Of a stretch of 64,000 bases of DNA, positions 32,738-40,062 are shown piece by piece; the first letter of the stretch is position 1, and each line of letters starts with the position of its first letter. The notes under the pieces were generated by a model. The model was not told the origin of the DNA, searched no databases, and saw nothing but the letters and a program-made list of their open reading frames with translations. The position numbers were made by a program, and so were the translations under genes. Source of the DNA: Actinomycetospora sp. TBRC 11914. Lineage in GTDB: Bacteria > Actinomycetota > Actinomycetes > Mycobacteriales > Pseudonocardiaceae. The stretch is taken from positions 124,001 through 188,000 of the forward strand of contig NZ_JABBND010000008.1 of the NCBI RefSeq assembly GCF_012933465.1, written 5' to 3'.

Positions 32738-33925
32738 CTACCAGGTCAGGGGGAGGCTGCGCATCCCGTAGACGAAGGTGCCCTCGCGGAAGTCGGCCCG
32801 CTCGACGTCGGTCGTCGCGGCCAGCGTCGGGAACCGCCGGAGCAGCGCCGGGAACGCCGTCGTCATCTCCATGCGGGCCAGCGGCGCCCCCAGGCAGTGG
32901 TGCACGCCGTGCCCGAACGCGACGTGCGGCGCCGCGGCGCGCCCGACGTCGAGGCGGTCGGGGTCCTCGACGAGCGCCCGGTCGCGGTCCGCGGCCGCGA
33001 GCTGGACGAGCACCATGTCGCCGGCCGCGATCGGCTCGCCGCCGACCTCGGTGTCGGTGACCGCGACCCGCGGGACGGCCGCGTGGACGATCGACAGGTA
33101 GCGCATCAGCTCCTCGACGGCGGGCGTGATCGCGTCGCCGCCGGCCCGGACGGTCGCGGCCTGGTCCGGGTGGCGCAGCAGGGCGAGCGTGCCGAGGGCC
33201 AGCATGTTCGACGTCGTCTCGTGGCCCGCGATGAGCAGCAGCGAGGCGATCCCGATCAGCTCGTTGCGAGTGAGGTCGTCGCCGTGCTCGCGGACGAGCA
33301 TGCCGAGCATGTCGTCGCCGGGCGCGGCGAACGCCCGGTCGACCAGCTCCCCCATGTAGGCCCGCGACTCGACCGTCACCCGGGCCCGCTCCTCGAGCGG
33401 GAGCGTGAGGTCGATCTGCTTCCCGGCGCGGCTCTGGAAGGCCTCGCGGTCGTCGTAGGGGACGCCGAGCAGCTCGCAGATGACCAGGCTCGGGATCGGC
33501 AGGGCGAAGTCCGGGACGAGGTCGGTGGGCGGTCCGGCCTGCGCCATCGCGTCGAGGTGCTCCTCGACGATCTCGGCGATCCGCGGCTGGAGACGCCGGA
33601 TCCGCTTGACCGTGAACTCCCCGGTCAGCATGCGCCGCAGCCGCGTGTGCTCGGGCGGGTCGAGGGCGAGGAGCTGGCCCGCCCGCATCTCCTCGGGGTC
33701 GACGCCGGGCATCCGGAGCGCGGGGAGGCGCTCGTTCGAGAAGCGGGTCGCGTCGCCGAGGACCTCGCGGGCGTCGTCGTAGCGGGTGACGAGCCAGGCC
33801 GGGTGGCCGAGGCTGTCGGTGACCCGCTCGAGGCCGGGCCGGTCGCGCAGCGCGCTGACCGCGGCCGGCGGATCGAACCGGTCGCGCTGGACGTGGAGCG
33901 GGAGCTCGGCGGCGTCGATCGACAT
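32738..33925 (-). CDS. Cytochrome P450 (CYP)
   Basis: 395 residues, soluble bacterial type. I-helix 'LLLIAGHETTSNMLAL', ExxR in 'AVEELMRYLS', and heme-binding 'VAFGHGVHHCLGAPLARMEM' with the axial Cys. The N-terminal half 'LLALDPPEHTRLRRMLTGEF' is also canonical. The subgroup resembles CYP105/107-like actinobacterial P450s; substrate unknown. No ferredoxin or reductase gene adjoins it. It lies 64 bp downstream of the beta-lactamase-like gene on the same strand. A link to the phosphorylated-phenol hypothesis (as CreJ in Corynebacterium) is conceivable but not supported by position. Confidence 0.95.
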   Translation of the reverse strand: MSIDAAELPLHVQRDRFDPPAAVSALRDRPGLERVTDSLGHPAWLVTRYDDAREVLGDATRFSNERLPALRMPGVDPEEMRAGQLLALDPPEHTRLRRMLTGEFTVKRIRRLQPRIAEIVEEHLDAMAQAGPPTDLVPDFALPIPSLVICELLGVPYDDREAFQSRAGKQIDLTLPLEERARVTVESRAYMGELVDRAFAAPGDDMLGMLVREHGDDLTRNELIGIASLLLIAGHETTSNMLALGTLALLRHPDQAATVRAGGDAITPAVEELMRYLSIVHAAVPRVAVTDTEVGGEPIAAGDMVLVQLAAADRDRALVEDPDRLDVGRAAAPHVAFGHGVHHCLGAPLARMEMTTAFPALLRRFPTLAATTDVERADFREGTFVYGMRSLPLTW

Positions 33926-33989
33926 GGTGGCGGCTCCTCAGGACGGCGACACCATCGACCGTACACCTGAAATGAAAGTTGGCTCCCGC

Positions 33990-35033
33990 TTACCGCGCGT
34001 CGACGGCGACGGCCCGCGCGGCCGTCCGGGCCAGCGCCTCCACCAGCGCGATGCCGGACTCCTCGGTGGGCTGGTGCTCGCTGAGCACCGCGAGCGCGAC
34101 CGGGTCGCCGGCGACCGTGGTCACGCCCACGCTGCCGACCACCCAGCGGCCCTGGTCGTCGTCGAGGGGCAGCCACCCGTTCTTCAGGCCGGTCACCGCC
34201 CCCGGGTCGGCCGCTGCCGAGATCCCCCACCGCTGGTCGGCCTCGACGTGGGTGAGCAGGCCCGTCGCGTAGGACCGGGCCGCCGGCGCGAGCGGACCCG
34301 GGCGCACGAGGTCACCGAGCAGCGCGACCTGGTCGGCCGCGCACGTCGTGCTCATCCCCCAGTGGACGTCGTCGAGCCGGGTGCCGTGCAGCCCGAGGCG
34401 GGTGTTCGCCCGGGCCAGCCCCGCGGCACCGCCGGCCAGGTCCCAGAGCCGGGTCGCGGCGTCGTTGTCGCTGTCCTCGATCATCGCGGTCGCCAGGCCG
34501 TCGACGGACGGGCCGAGCCGGCGCCCGTCGTCCTGCGCCTGGAGGAGGAGTGCCTCGAGCACGTCCAGCTTGACCACGCTCGCGGTGTGCACCGGGGTCT
34601 GCGGGGCGGCCCCGAACGAGCGGCCGGTCACCAGGTCGACGGCGGCGACCGAGACGTGACCGCGCGAGTCGGGGCCGAGGAGCGAGGCGACCACGGCCGA
34701 CGGGTCGGGTGTTTCGGCACGGTCCGTCTCCGCGGACGGCGGGCGGGACGCGCGACCGGGCAGCGTCTGCGCGAGGGGACCGGACGTGCACGCGGCCACC
34801 ACCACGAGGAGCAGACCCAACCGGAGCAGCGGGACGACGCGCCGGTCGCGGCGCGCGCGACGCGGCGCGGGCGGTTCCCGATGCGGTGCGTGCTCGTCGG
34901 CGGACGGCGGCGCGACGACGCGGCGCGTCGTCGGGACGGTGGGCCGCACGGTGAGCGGGACGAGGGTCACGGCTCCGGGGCCGCCCCACGCCCCCGCGAA
35001 CGCCGGACGCTGCCGCGGCACGGTCGAGGTCAC
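33990..35033 (-). CDS. Class A beta-lactamase-like serine hydrolase, membrane-attached
   Basis: 347 residues. A long cytoplasmic, basic N-terminus (~65 residues) precedes a hydrophobic stretch ending 'LLVVVAACTSG', which looks like a lipobox (Cys ~82) but may be just a membrane anchor because it is so internal. The hydrolase domain has SxxK as 'TASVVKLDVLEALL', SDN as 'EDSDNDAATRLW' and a KTG-like 'GLKNGWLPL'. The Gly replacing Thr/Ser in KTG and the missing Glu166-type motif suggest a peptidase or binding function, not antibiotic hydrolysis. Confidence 0.85.
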   Translation of the reverse strand: MTSTVPRQRPAFAGAWGGPGAVTLVPLTVRPTVPTTRRVVAPPSADEHAPHREPPAPRRARRDRRVVPLLRLGLLLVVVAACTSGPLAQTLPGRASRPPSAETDRAETPDPSAVVASLLGPDSRGHVSVAAVDLVTGRSFGAAPQTPVHTASVVKLDVLEALLLQAQDDGRRLGPSVDGLATAMIEDSDNDAATRLWDLAGGAAGLARANTRLGLHGTRLDDVHWGMSTTCAADQVALLGDLVRPGPLAPAARSYATGLLTHVEADQRWGISAAADPGAVTGLKNGWLPLDDDQGRWVVGSVGVTTVAGDPVALAVLSEHQPTEESGIALVEALARTAARAVAVDAR

Positions 35034-35195
35034 GACGACGGGTCCGGCCCCGAGAGCCCGTCGACCCGTACCGATCCGCCCATCACGCCTCCCGCCCCCC
35101 GGTGATCGGTCCGGTGCCAGTAGGACGGATCACGATCCGGAGATCAAGAGGTACAGGAGTGACAGGTGTGGTGGAAGTCCTTCTTTCCTGCGGTG

Positions 35196-35552
35196 TCAGC
35201 CTTCCTGGGCGTGGGCGCGCAACCGCTCCGACCACGACCGCTGCTGCGGGGCCTCCCCGACGTCCGCGTGCGGCCGGCCGTCCACCTCGATGACGGGGTA
35301 CACGGTGAGCGCGAAGAGCGTCGTCGTGCGGCACGCGCCGGAGTCGAGGTCGAAGCGGTACCAGTGCCACGGGCAGCGGACCTCCGCGCCGCGCACCTGC
35401 CCCTCGACCAGCGGGCCCGCGTTGTGCGGGCAGGCGGCGTCGGTCACCCGCACCGACCCGTCGTCGAGCACGAAGACGGCGAAGGTCCGGCCGTCGGCGG
35501 CGCTCACCGTCCAGGCGGAGCGTCCCGCCGGGTCGCCGAGGTCGACGAGCAC
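35196..35552 (-). CDS. Rieske-type ferredoxin
   Basis: 118 residues. Rieske ligands are Cys and His of 'DAACPHNAGP' and of 'VRCPWHWYRFDL', the compact spacing of soluble Rieske ferredoxins; the Tyr/Arg region after the second motif is typical. It could pass electrons to a ring-hydroxylating oxygenase or P450. GTG 35552 is the first plausible start (GGCGGTGA upstream); the codon before it in the frame is GTC. Lies 4 bp after the tautomerase gene as the last gene of the minus-strand meta-cleavage operon, without oxygenase or reductase partners. Confidence 0.85.
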   Translation of the reverse strand: MLVDLGDPAGRSAWTVSAADGRTFAVFVLDDGSVRVTDAACPHNAGPLVEGQVRGAEVRCPWHWYRFDLDSGACRTTTLFALTVYPVIEVDGRPHADVGEAPQQRSWSERLRAHAQEG

Positions 35553-35556
35553 GGTG

Positions 35557-35760
35557 TCACCGCCGACCCGACGCCCGCAGCTGCGCCAACGACTCGCCGC
35601 CGACGAACCAGTGCTCGGGCTCGCACTCGGTGACGACGACGCGCACGTTGCCCGCCGGGGCGCCGACCGCGTCGGACACCGCCGCGGTGACCTTCTCCCC
35701 CAGCGCGGCGAGCTGCTCGGGGCTCCGCCCGCGGGCGAGCGTGATCTGGACCAGGGGCAT
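35557..35760 (-). CDS. 4-oxalocrotonate tautomerase-like protein
   Basis: 67 residues, the classical single-domain length. Starts 'MPLVQITLARGRSPEQLAAL', giving Pro1 after Met removal, followed by a long helix and the second strand 'GNVRVVVTECEPEHWFVGGE'. 4-OT converts 2-hydroxymuconate to 2-oxo-3-hexenedioate. The ATG follows GGAGGG. The neighbouring decarboxylase and hydratase genes support this role. Compared with xylH-type enzymes the Arg pair used for substrate binding is not clearly conserved, so a related tautomerase is possible. Confidence 0.85.
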   Translation of the reverse strand: MPLVQITLARGRSPEQLAALGEKVTAAVSDAVGAPAGNVRVVVTECEPEHWFVGGESLAQLRASGRR

Positions 35761-35789
35761 GGGAAGGGCCCTCCTTCGTCGGGCGCCAC

Positions 35790-35829
35790 GTGAACGGATG
35801 TGGTCGCCGGGACGACCACATCCGTTCAC
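35790..35829. terminator. Perfect 17-bp-arm hairpin overlapping a stop codon
   Basis: GTGAACGGATGTGGTCG (35790-35806), 6-nt loop, and its exact complement (35813-35829). The stop codon of the minus-strand decarboxylase gene lies inside the arm. The same 17-bp arm recurs at 60874-60890. It may attenuate or terminate transcription between the decarboxylase and the tautomerase genes. Confidence 0.75.
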
Positions 35830-36590
35830 AGGGCGACAGCCATCTCCACCGTGCCGAGCCGGTCGATCGACACGGTCACCACGTCGCCGGGCGCCACCGG
35901 GGTCGCCGCGGTGAGCCCACCGGAGAGCACGACCTCCCCCGCGCGCAGGCCCTCCCCCGACGCCGCGAGCCGGCGCACCAGCCACGCCACCGCCGCCGCC
36001 GGGTGCCCCAGCGAGGCCGCCCCGGACGCCGTCGCCACCAGCTCGCCGTTCTTCTCGAGCACCACGCCCACGAGCCGCACGTCGATCCCGGCCGGCGGGA
36101 CCGGCGAGCCGACGAGGTAGCGCGCCGCCGAGGTGTTGTCCGCGACGACGTCGGCCATCGTGAAGCGGTAGTCCCGGAACCGGGAGTCGAGCACCTCGAT
36201 CCCGACGGCGAGGCCCGACGTCGCCGACAGCACGTCCACCGCGGTGCAGTGCGCGCCCGACAGGTCACGCCCGAGGACGAACACGATCTCCGGCTCGGCC
36301 CGCGGCTGGATGAGCGACGACGCCGACAGCGGCTCGCCCAGGTCCAGCGCCGCCGACGCCGGGAGGAACCCGCACACCGGCGCGGACACTCCCACCTGCG
36401 CCTGCTTCGCCCGCGAGGTCACCCCGAGCTTCCACCCGGCCAGCGGCCCCGCCTGGTCGCGGAGCACCCGCTGCACCGCGTAGCCGGTCTCGAGGTCGAG
36501 CGACGGGTACTCGTCGGTCAGCGGGTCGATCGCCCGGCGCTCCGCGACGGCCTTCGAGAGCCGCGCCGCGAGCTCCTCCTCGGTACTCAT
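35826..36590 (-). CDS. 4-oxalocrotonate decarboxylase-like protein (FAH/hydratase superfamily)
   Basis: 254 residues. The region 'LAGWKLGVTSRAKQAQVGVS' with 'CGFLPAS' and 'LIQPRAEPEIVFVLGRDL' fits the XylI/DmpH decarboxylase branch rather than the hydratase branch. The ExE metal-binding pair is in 'RAEPEIV', with an Asp further on ('EVLDSRFRDYRF'). It decarboxylates 2-oxo-3-hexenedioate to 2-hydroxypenta-2,4-dienoate with Mg2+, in complex with the hydratase encoded before it. ATG 36590 overlaps that gene's stop and has GGAGG upstream. Confidence 0.88.
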   Translation of the reverse strand: MSTEEELAARLSKAVAERRAIDPLTDEYPSLDLETGYAVQRVLRDQAGPLAGWKLGVTSRAKQAQVGVSAPVCGFLPASAALDLGEPLSASSLIQPRAEPEIVFVLGRDLSGAHCTAVDVLSATSGLAVGIEVLDSRFRDYRFTMADVVADNTSAARYLVGSPVPPAGIDVRLVGVVLEKNGELVATASGAASLGHPAAAVAWLVRRLAASGEGLRAGEVVLSGGLTAATPVAPGDVVTVSIDRLGTVEMAVAL

Positions 36591-37414
36591 GCCGCTGCCT
36601 CCGCTCCCGCCGTCACGCGGATCGACACCGGGCCCAGCCGGTCGAACTCCGCCCGGTACACCTCGCCCGCCGCCAGCGGCACCGCCGCGTGCAGCGCCCC
36701 CGTCATCACCAGGTGCCCCGGCTCGAGCGCCACCCCGTGCTCGCCGAGCACGTTCGCCAGCCACGCCACCACCGCCAGCGGGTCGCCGAGGGCGGCCGCG
36801 CCGGCCCCGGTGTCGATCAGCTCGCCGTTGCGCGTCAGCGTCATCCCGATCAGCCGGGTGTCCAGGCCCGCCAGCGGCACCACCCGCGAGGACACCGCCA
36901 CCGCGCCGTTCGACGCCAGGTCCGCGACCGTGTCGGCCAGCTTGATCCGCCAGTCCGCGATGCGGGAGTCGACGATCTCCATCGACGCCGCCGCCCCCGC
37001 GACCGCGCGGGCCGCGTCGGTCGGGCCCACGCCGGGGCCGAGCAGCCGCTCCCCCATCACGAACACGATCTCGGCCTCGACCTTGGGGGCGATGAAGCGG
37101 TCGAGCGGGAGCGCGTCGCCGTCGCGGTAGACCGTCGAGGCGAGGACGGGGCCGTGGTCGGGTGAGTCGACGCCGACCATGCGCTGCATCGCGGTCGAGG
37201 TGAGACCGACCTTGTACCCGACGACCCGGTCGCCGTCGGCCAGCAGCAGCGGCACCAGCTCGCGCTGGATCGCGTAGCCCTCGGCCATCCCGAGCGAGGG
37301 GTCCGCGTCGGTGAAGGGCGCGATCGGCACCCGGGTGCGCCGCGCCTCGTAGAGCGCGCGGGCCTTGCCCGGGGCGTCGAGTCCCTGCCCCGAGGGGTCG
37401 GCACTGTCAGACAT
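36587..37414 (-). CDS. 2-keto-4-pentenoate hydratase
   Basis: 275 residues. Hydratase-branch features: 'VVGYKVGLTSTAMQRMVGVD', 'SPDHGPVLASTVYRDGD', metal-binding 'IAPKVEAEIVFVMGERL' and 'MEIVDSRIADWRIKLADTVA'. Adds water to 2-hydroxypenta-2,4-dienoate to give 4-hydroxy-2-oxovalerate, which the aldolase at 9925 would cleave. Its start overlaps the end of the IclR gene by 8 bp and its stop overlaps the decarboxylase start, so expression is coupled on both sides. This matches the XylJ-XylI complex. Confidence 0.9.
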   Translation of the reverse strand: MSDSADPSGQGLDAPGKARALYEARRTRVPIAPFTDADPSLGMAEGYAIQRELVPLLLADGDRVVGYKVGLTSTAMQRMVGVDSPDHGPVLASTVYRDGDALPLDRFIAPKVEAEIVFVMGERLLGPGVGPTDAARAVAGAAASMEIVDSRIADWRIKLADTVADLASNGAVAVSSRVVPLAGLDTRLIGMTLTRNGELIDTGAGAAALGDPLAVVAWLANVLGEHGVALEPGHLVMTGALHAAVPLAAGEVYRAEFDRLGPVSIRVTAGAEAAA

Positions 37415-38291
37415 GCGCGGCCTCCTGGCCGTTCGTGCGGGCGGTGGACGGCGACGATCCGGATCCCGACGACGGCGGCCGGCTGCGGCCCCGTCCCTCC
37501 GGTGGTGTCGATGGTCGGGCTCCGTCGCGTTCGTCCTCGGGGACCCACCCCAACCGTCGCGAGACGGCCTCCCCCGCCTCGACCACGCACCGGGCGAGGC
37601 GGGGGCGCGGGATGGCGCGGAAGCGGGTGATCGGGGCGCCGACGCTGATCGCGGCGACGATGCGCCCCCCGGGGCCGCGCACGGGAGCGGCCAGCGACGC
37701 GACGCCGAGCTCGCGCTCGTTCACCGCGTCCGCCCACCCCCGTTCCCGAACGGTGGCCAGCTCGGCCCGGAGCGCGGCGGGCTCGACGATCGTGTGCGGG
37801 GTGTGGGCGCGCAGCCCGCCGGCGAGGATCCGCTCGAGGTCCTCCTCCCCGAGCTCCGAGAGCAGCACCTTCCCCGAGCTGGTGCAGTGCAGCGGGACGC
37901 GGCGCCCGGCGTCGTGCATCAGCCGCAGCGAGTGGCTGCTCTCGAGGCGGTCGACGTAGACGACCGCGTCGTCGTCGAGGACGCCCACCTGCGAGGACTC
38001 CCCGGTCTGCTCGCGCAGCTCGACGAGCACCGGGCCGGCGGCCCCGTGCAGGTCCATGTGGGAGCGCACCGCCTCGCCCAGCTCGAACACGACCAGGCCG
38101 AGCCGGTACCCGCCGTCGGGATCCCGCGCGACGAGGCCCTCCGCGGCGAGCGTGGTGAGCAGGCGGTGGACCGCGCTCTTGCCGAGCCCGAGCCGGCGCG
38201 CGAGCTCGGAGACCCCGAGGGTCTCCTCGCGGGAGAGGAACGCCTTGAGCAGGCGCGCGGCGTTGCTGACCGACTGCAGTGTCGCGTCCAC
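37407..38291 (-). CDS. IclR-family regulator of the meta-cleavage genes
   Basis: 294 residues. N-terminal winged HTH ('LGVSELARRLGLGKSAVHRL') and the IclR effector domain ('RRVPLHCTSSGKVLLSEL' is diagnostic). The C-terminal ~45 residues are a disordered, Pro/Ser/Arg-rich extension absent from most family members. IclR proteins such as PcaR/PobR bind aromatic ring-fission metabolites. The GTG start abuts the stop of the preceding gene. Likely acts at the divergent promoter region 39000-39136. Confidence 0.92.
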   Translation of the reverse strand: MDATLQSVSNAARLLKAFLSREETLGVSELARRLGLGKSAVHRLLTTLAAEGLVARDPDGGYRLGLVVFELGEAVRSHMDLHGAAGPVLVELREQTGESSQVGVLDDDAVVYVDRLESSHSLRLMHDAGRRVPLHCTSSGKVLLSELGEEDLERILAGGLRAHTPHTIVEPAALRAELATVRERGWADAVNERELGVASLAAPVRGPGGRIVAAISVGAPITRFRAIPRPRLARCVVEAGEAVSRRLGWVPEDERDGARPSTPPEGRGRSRPPSSGSGSSPSTARTNGQEAAHV

Positions 38292-38999
38292 TCAGACCGC
38301 CCCCGCCGTGCTCGCGACGGTGCCCCCGAGCGCGCCGACGAGGACGCGGCGGACGCCGTCGGGGTCGGGGGCGGTGCCCGGACGCAGCGCGGCGTCCACG
38401 GCCTCGCCCACCGCCGCGTTGTGCGGCGCGATCGCGCGGGCCAGCAGGACCTGCGCGCGGGCGAGCCCGGCCACGGCCGCGCCCTGCATCTCGTCGACCA
38501 GCGCCTCCCGCCCACGGGCCCGGGAGCGCAGCGTGTCGAAGTCGCGCGCCGCCGCGGAGTGCCCGCTGGCCAGGCCCGACCCGACGTGGCCCGCGTGGTG
38601 CGGACTCAGGCCCGAGCCCGGCTGGGTGACCAGGTGGTAGAGCACCGTCGAGATCCCGAGGGTGCCCCGGACCTCGTCGGGCCGCGGCGCCTCGCCCTCG
38701 TCGATCAGCCCGAGGGCGGGCAGGACCACCGGGTCGTAGAACCGCACCGTCCAGTCCAGCCCGTCGAGCGAGCCCGGCAGCTCGACCTCCTCGCCGCGCA
38801 GCGGGCCGAGGGGCTCCGTCGTCGCGAGGACGTGCAGGTTGCGGGCGCCGGCCGCGACGACGGTGAACCGCCCGGCAGCGAGCAGCGGCATCCGGCCGCG
38901 GACCGCGGGCGGGAACGTCGACGCCTGCTGGGCGTACGCGCGGTGGATGCCCTCGACGTAGCCGGCGACCGCGCGCCGCATGGCCATCGGGTCGGCCAC
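38292..38999 (-). CDS. Conserved-looking protein of unknown function, first gene of the meta-cleavage operon
   Basis: 235 residues from GTG 38999, preceded by GGGAGGG. The sequence looks soluble and folded ('VEGIHRAYAQQASTFPPAVR', 'LVTQPGSGLSPHHAGHVGSG', a helical end 'AHNAAVGEAVDAAL'-like region) but I recognise no family. The two adjacent His in 'LSPHHAGH' with a downstream 'ASGHSAAARDF' could be metal ligands. Being promoter-proximal in the operon, directly before IclR, suggests a catalytic or ring-cleavage-related role rather than an accessory one, but that is inference only. Confidence 0.65.
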   Translation of the reverse strand: MADPMAMRRAVAGYVEGIHRAYAQQASTFPPAVRGRMPLLAAGRFTVVAAGARNLHVLATTEPLGPLRGEEVELPGSLDGLDWTVRFYDPVVLPALGLIDEGEAPRPDEVRGTLGISTVLYHLVTQPGSGLSPHHAGHVGSGLASGHSAAARDFDTLRSRARGREALVDEMQGAAVAGLARAQVLLARAIAPHNAAVGEAVDAALRPGTAPDPDGVRRVLVGALGGTVASTAGAV

Positions 39000-39027
39000 G
39001 TCGCCCTCCCCACCTCGTCGATCGCGT

Positions 39028-39044
39028 GTTCCGACCACCGGAAC
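39028..39044. promoter_or_regulatory. Candidate IclR operator between the divergent meta-cleavage operons
   Basis: Perfect inverted repeat GTTCCG-ACCAC-CGGAAC (6-bp arms, 5-bp spacer), with an extra half-site CCGGAAC at 39059-39065. IclR-family operators are often such palindromes. It lies 29 bp before the minus-strand start and 93 bp before the plus-strand start. Confidence 0.5.
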
Positions 39045-39076
39045 GGTTGCTCTTCTCTCCGGAACGCTAGGGCGGT

Positions 39077-39082
39077 TAGCGT
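39077..39082 (+). promoter_or_regulatory. Putative -10 element of the dioxygenase operon
   Basis: TAGCGT (TANNNT type) 55 bp before the GTG of the first dioxygenase. The half-site at 39059-39065 lies just upstream, so a regulator bound there could block or recruit polymerase. Confidence 0.35.
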
Positions 39083-39136
39083 CGTGACGTCAAGCACACC
39101 GGCGTTCCCGCCGACACCCTGCCGAGAGGACCGGAC

Positions 39137-40051
39137 GTGGGCATCCTGCGGCTCGCGCACGTGGACGTGCGGACCCCCGACCTGGACCTGTCGACCGCCT
39201 ACTACACCGAGGTCATGGGCCTCCAGCAGGTCGCCCGCACCGAGGACGCGGTCTACCTCAAGTGCTGGGACGAGGAGGACCACCACTCGCTGCGGATGCG
39301 CTACCACCCGCGCACCGGGATGGACTCCTTCACCTTCCGCGTGGAGGCCGAGGACGACCTCGCCGACTTCGAGTCGAAGGTCGAGGCCTACGGCTGCCCC
39401 ACCAGCCGGGTCAGCCGCGGCGAGGCGCTCGGCCAGGGCGAGTCGCTGCGCTTCGAGGTCCCGTCCGGCCAGATCATGGAGCTGGTCTGGGACGTCGAGA
39501 AGACCGGCAACCTGCTCGGCAAGCACAACCCCGCGCCGGTCCCGCCGCCCGACCTCCCCGGGATCGCCCCGCCCCGCATGGACCACATGCTGGTCAACGC
39601 CGAGGAGGTCGCCGAGGCCCACCGCTTCTTCACCGAGGTCCTCGGGCTGCGGATGACCGAGCAGGTGCTCGACGGCAACGGCCACCAGCTCGGCGTCTGG
39701 CTCGCCGGACGCACGAACTCCCCGCACGACATCGCGATCGTCAACGGCCCCAACGGCGCCCTGCACCACTGGGCCTACTGGCTCGACGACTGGGACCACG
39801 TCCGCAAGGCCGCCGACACGCTCGCCTACAACGGCGTGCAGATCGACCAGGGCCCGACGCGGCACGGCGTCACGCGCGGCAACACCATCTACTTCTTCGA
39901 CCCGCTGGGGATCCGCAACGAGGTCTTCACCGGCGGCTACTGGGTCGACCCCGACACCGAGATCCTCACCTGGACCGAGGACAACTTCGGCAAGGGCCTC
40001 TTCTACTACGAGAACGTCGTCAGCCAGCGCTTCCTGCGCATGCACACGTGA
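39137..40051 (+). CDS. Catechol 2,3-dioxygenase (extradiol, two-domain VOC), paralogue 1
   Basis: 304 residues, two VOC modules. Iron ligands are predicted as His150 ('PRMDHMLV'), His211 ('GALHHWAYW') and Glu262 ('IRNEVFTGGYW'), the XylE-type 2-His-1-carboxylate set. Cleaves catechols next to the two hydroxyls to a 2-hydroxymuconic semialdehyde. GTG follows GAGAGGA. First gene of a four-gene plus-strand operon with a second dioxygenase, a histidine phosphatase and an IclR regulator. Confidence 0.93.
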   Translation: MGILRLAHVDVRTPDLDLSTAYYTEVMGLQQVARTEDAVYLKCWDEEDHHSLRMRYHPRTGMDSFTFRVEAEDDLADFESKVEAYGCPTSRVSRGEALGQGESLRFEVPSGQIMELVWDVEKTGNLLGKHNPAPVPPPDLPGIAPPRMDHMLVNAEEVAEAHRFFTEVLGLRMTEQVLDGNGHQLGVWLAGRTNSPHDIAIVNGPNGALHHWAYWLDDWDHVRKAADTLAYNGVQIDQGPTRHGVTRGNTIYFFDPLGIRNEVFTGGYWVDPDTEILTWTEDNFGKGLFYYENVVSQRFLRMHT

Positions 40052-40062
40052 GGGGCCGACCG

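Noticed and set aside
30842-33970. 1042-residue open frame on the plus strand
   Set aside because: Antisense to the class A PBP and the P450, both with intact catalytic motifs.
33990-35033. Antibiotic-resistance beta-lactamase
   Set aside because: SxxK and SDN are present, but KTG is replaced by KNG and no Glu166-type motif is evident, so hydrolysis of beta-lactams is doubtful.
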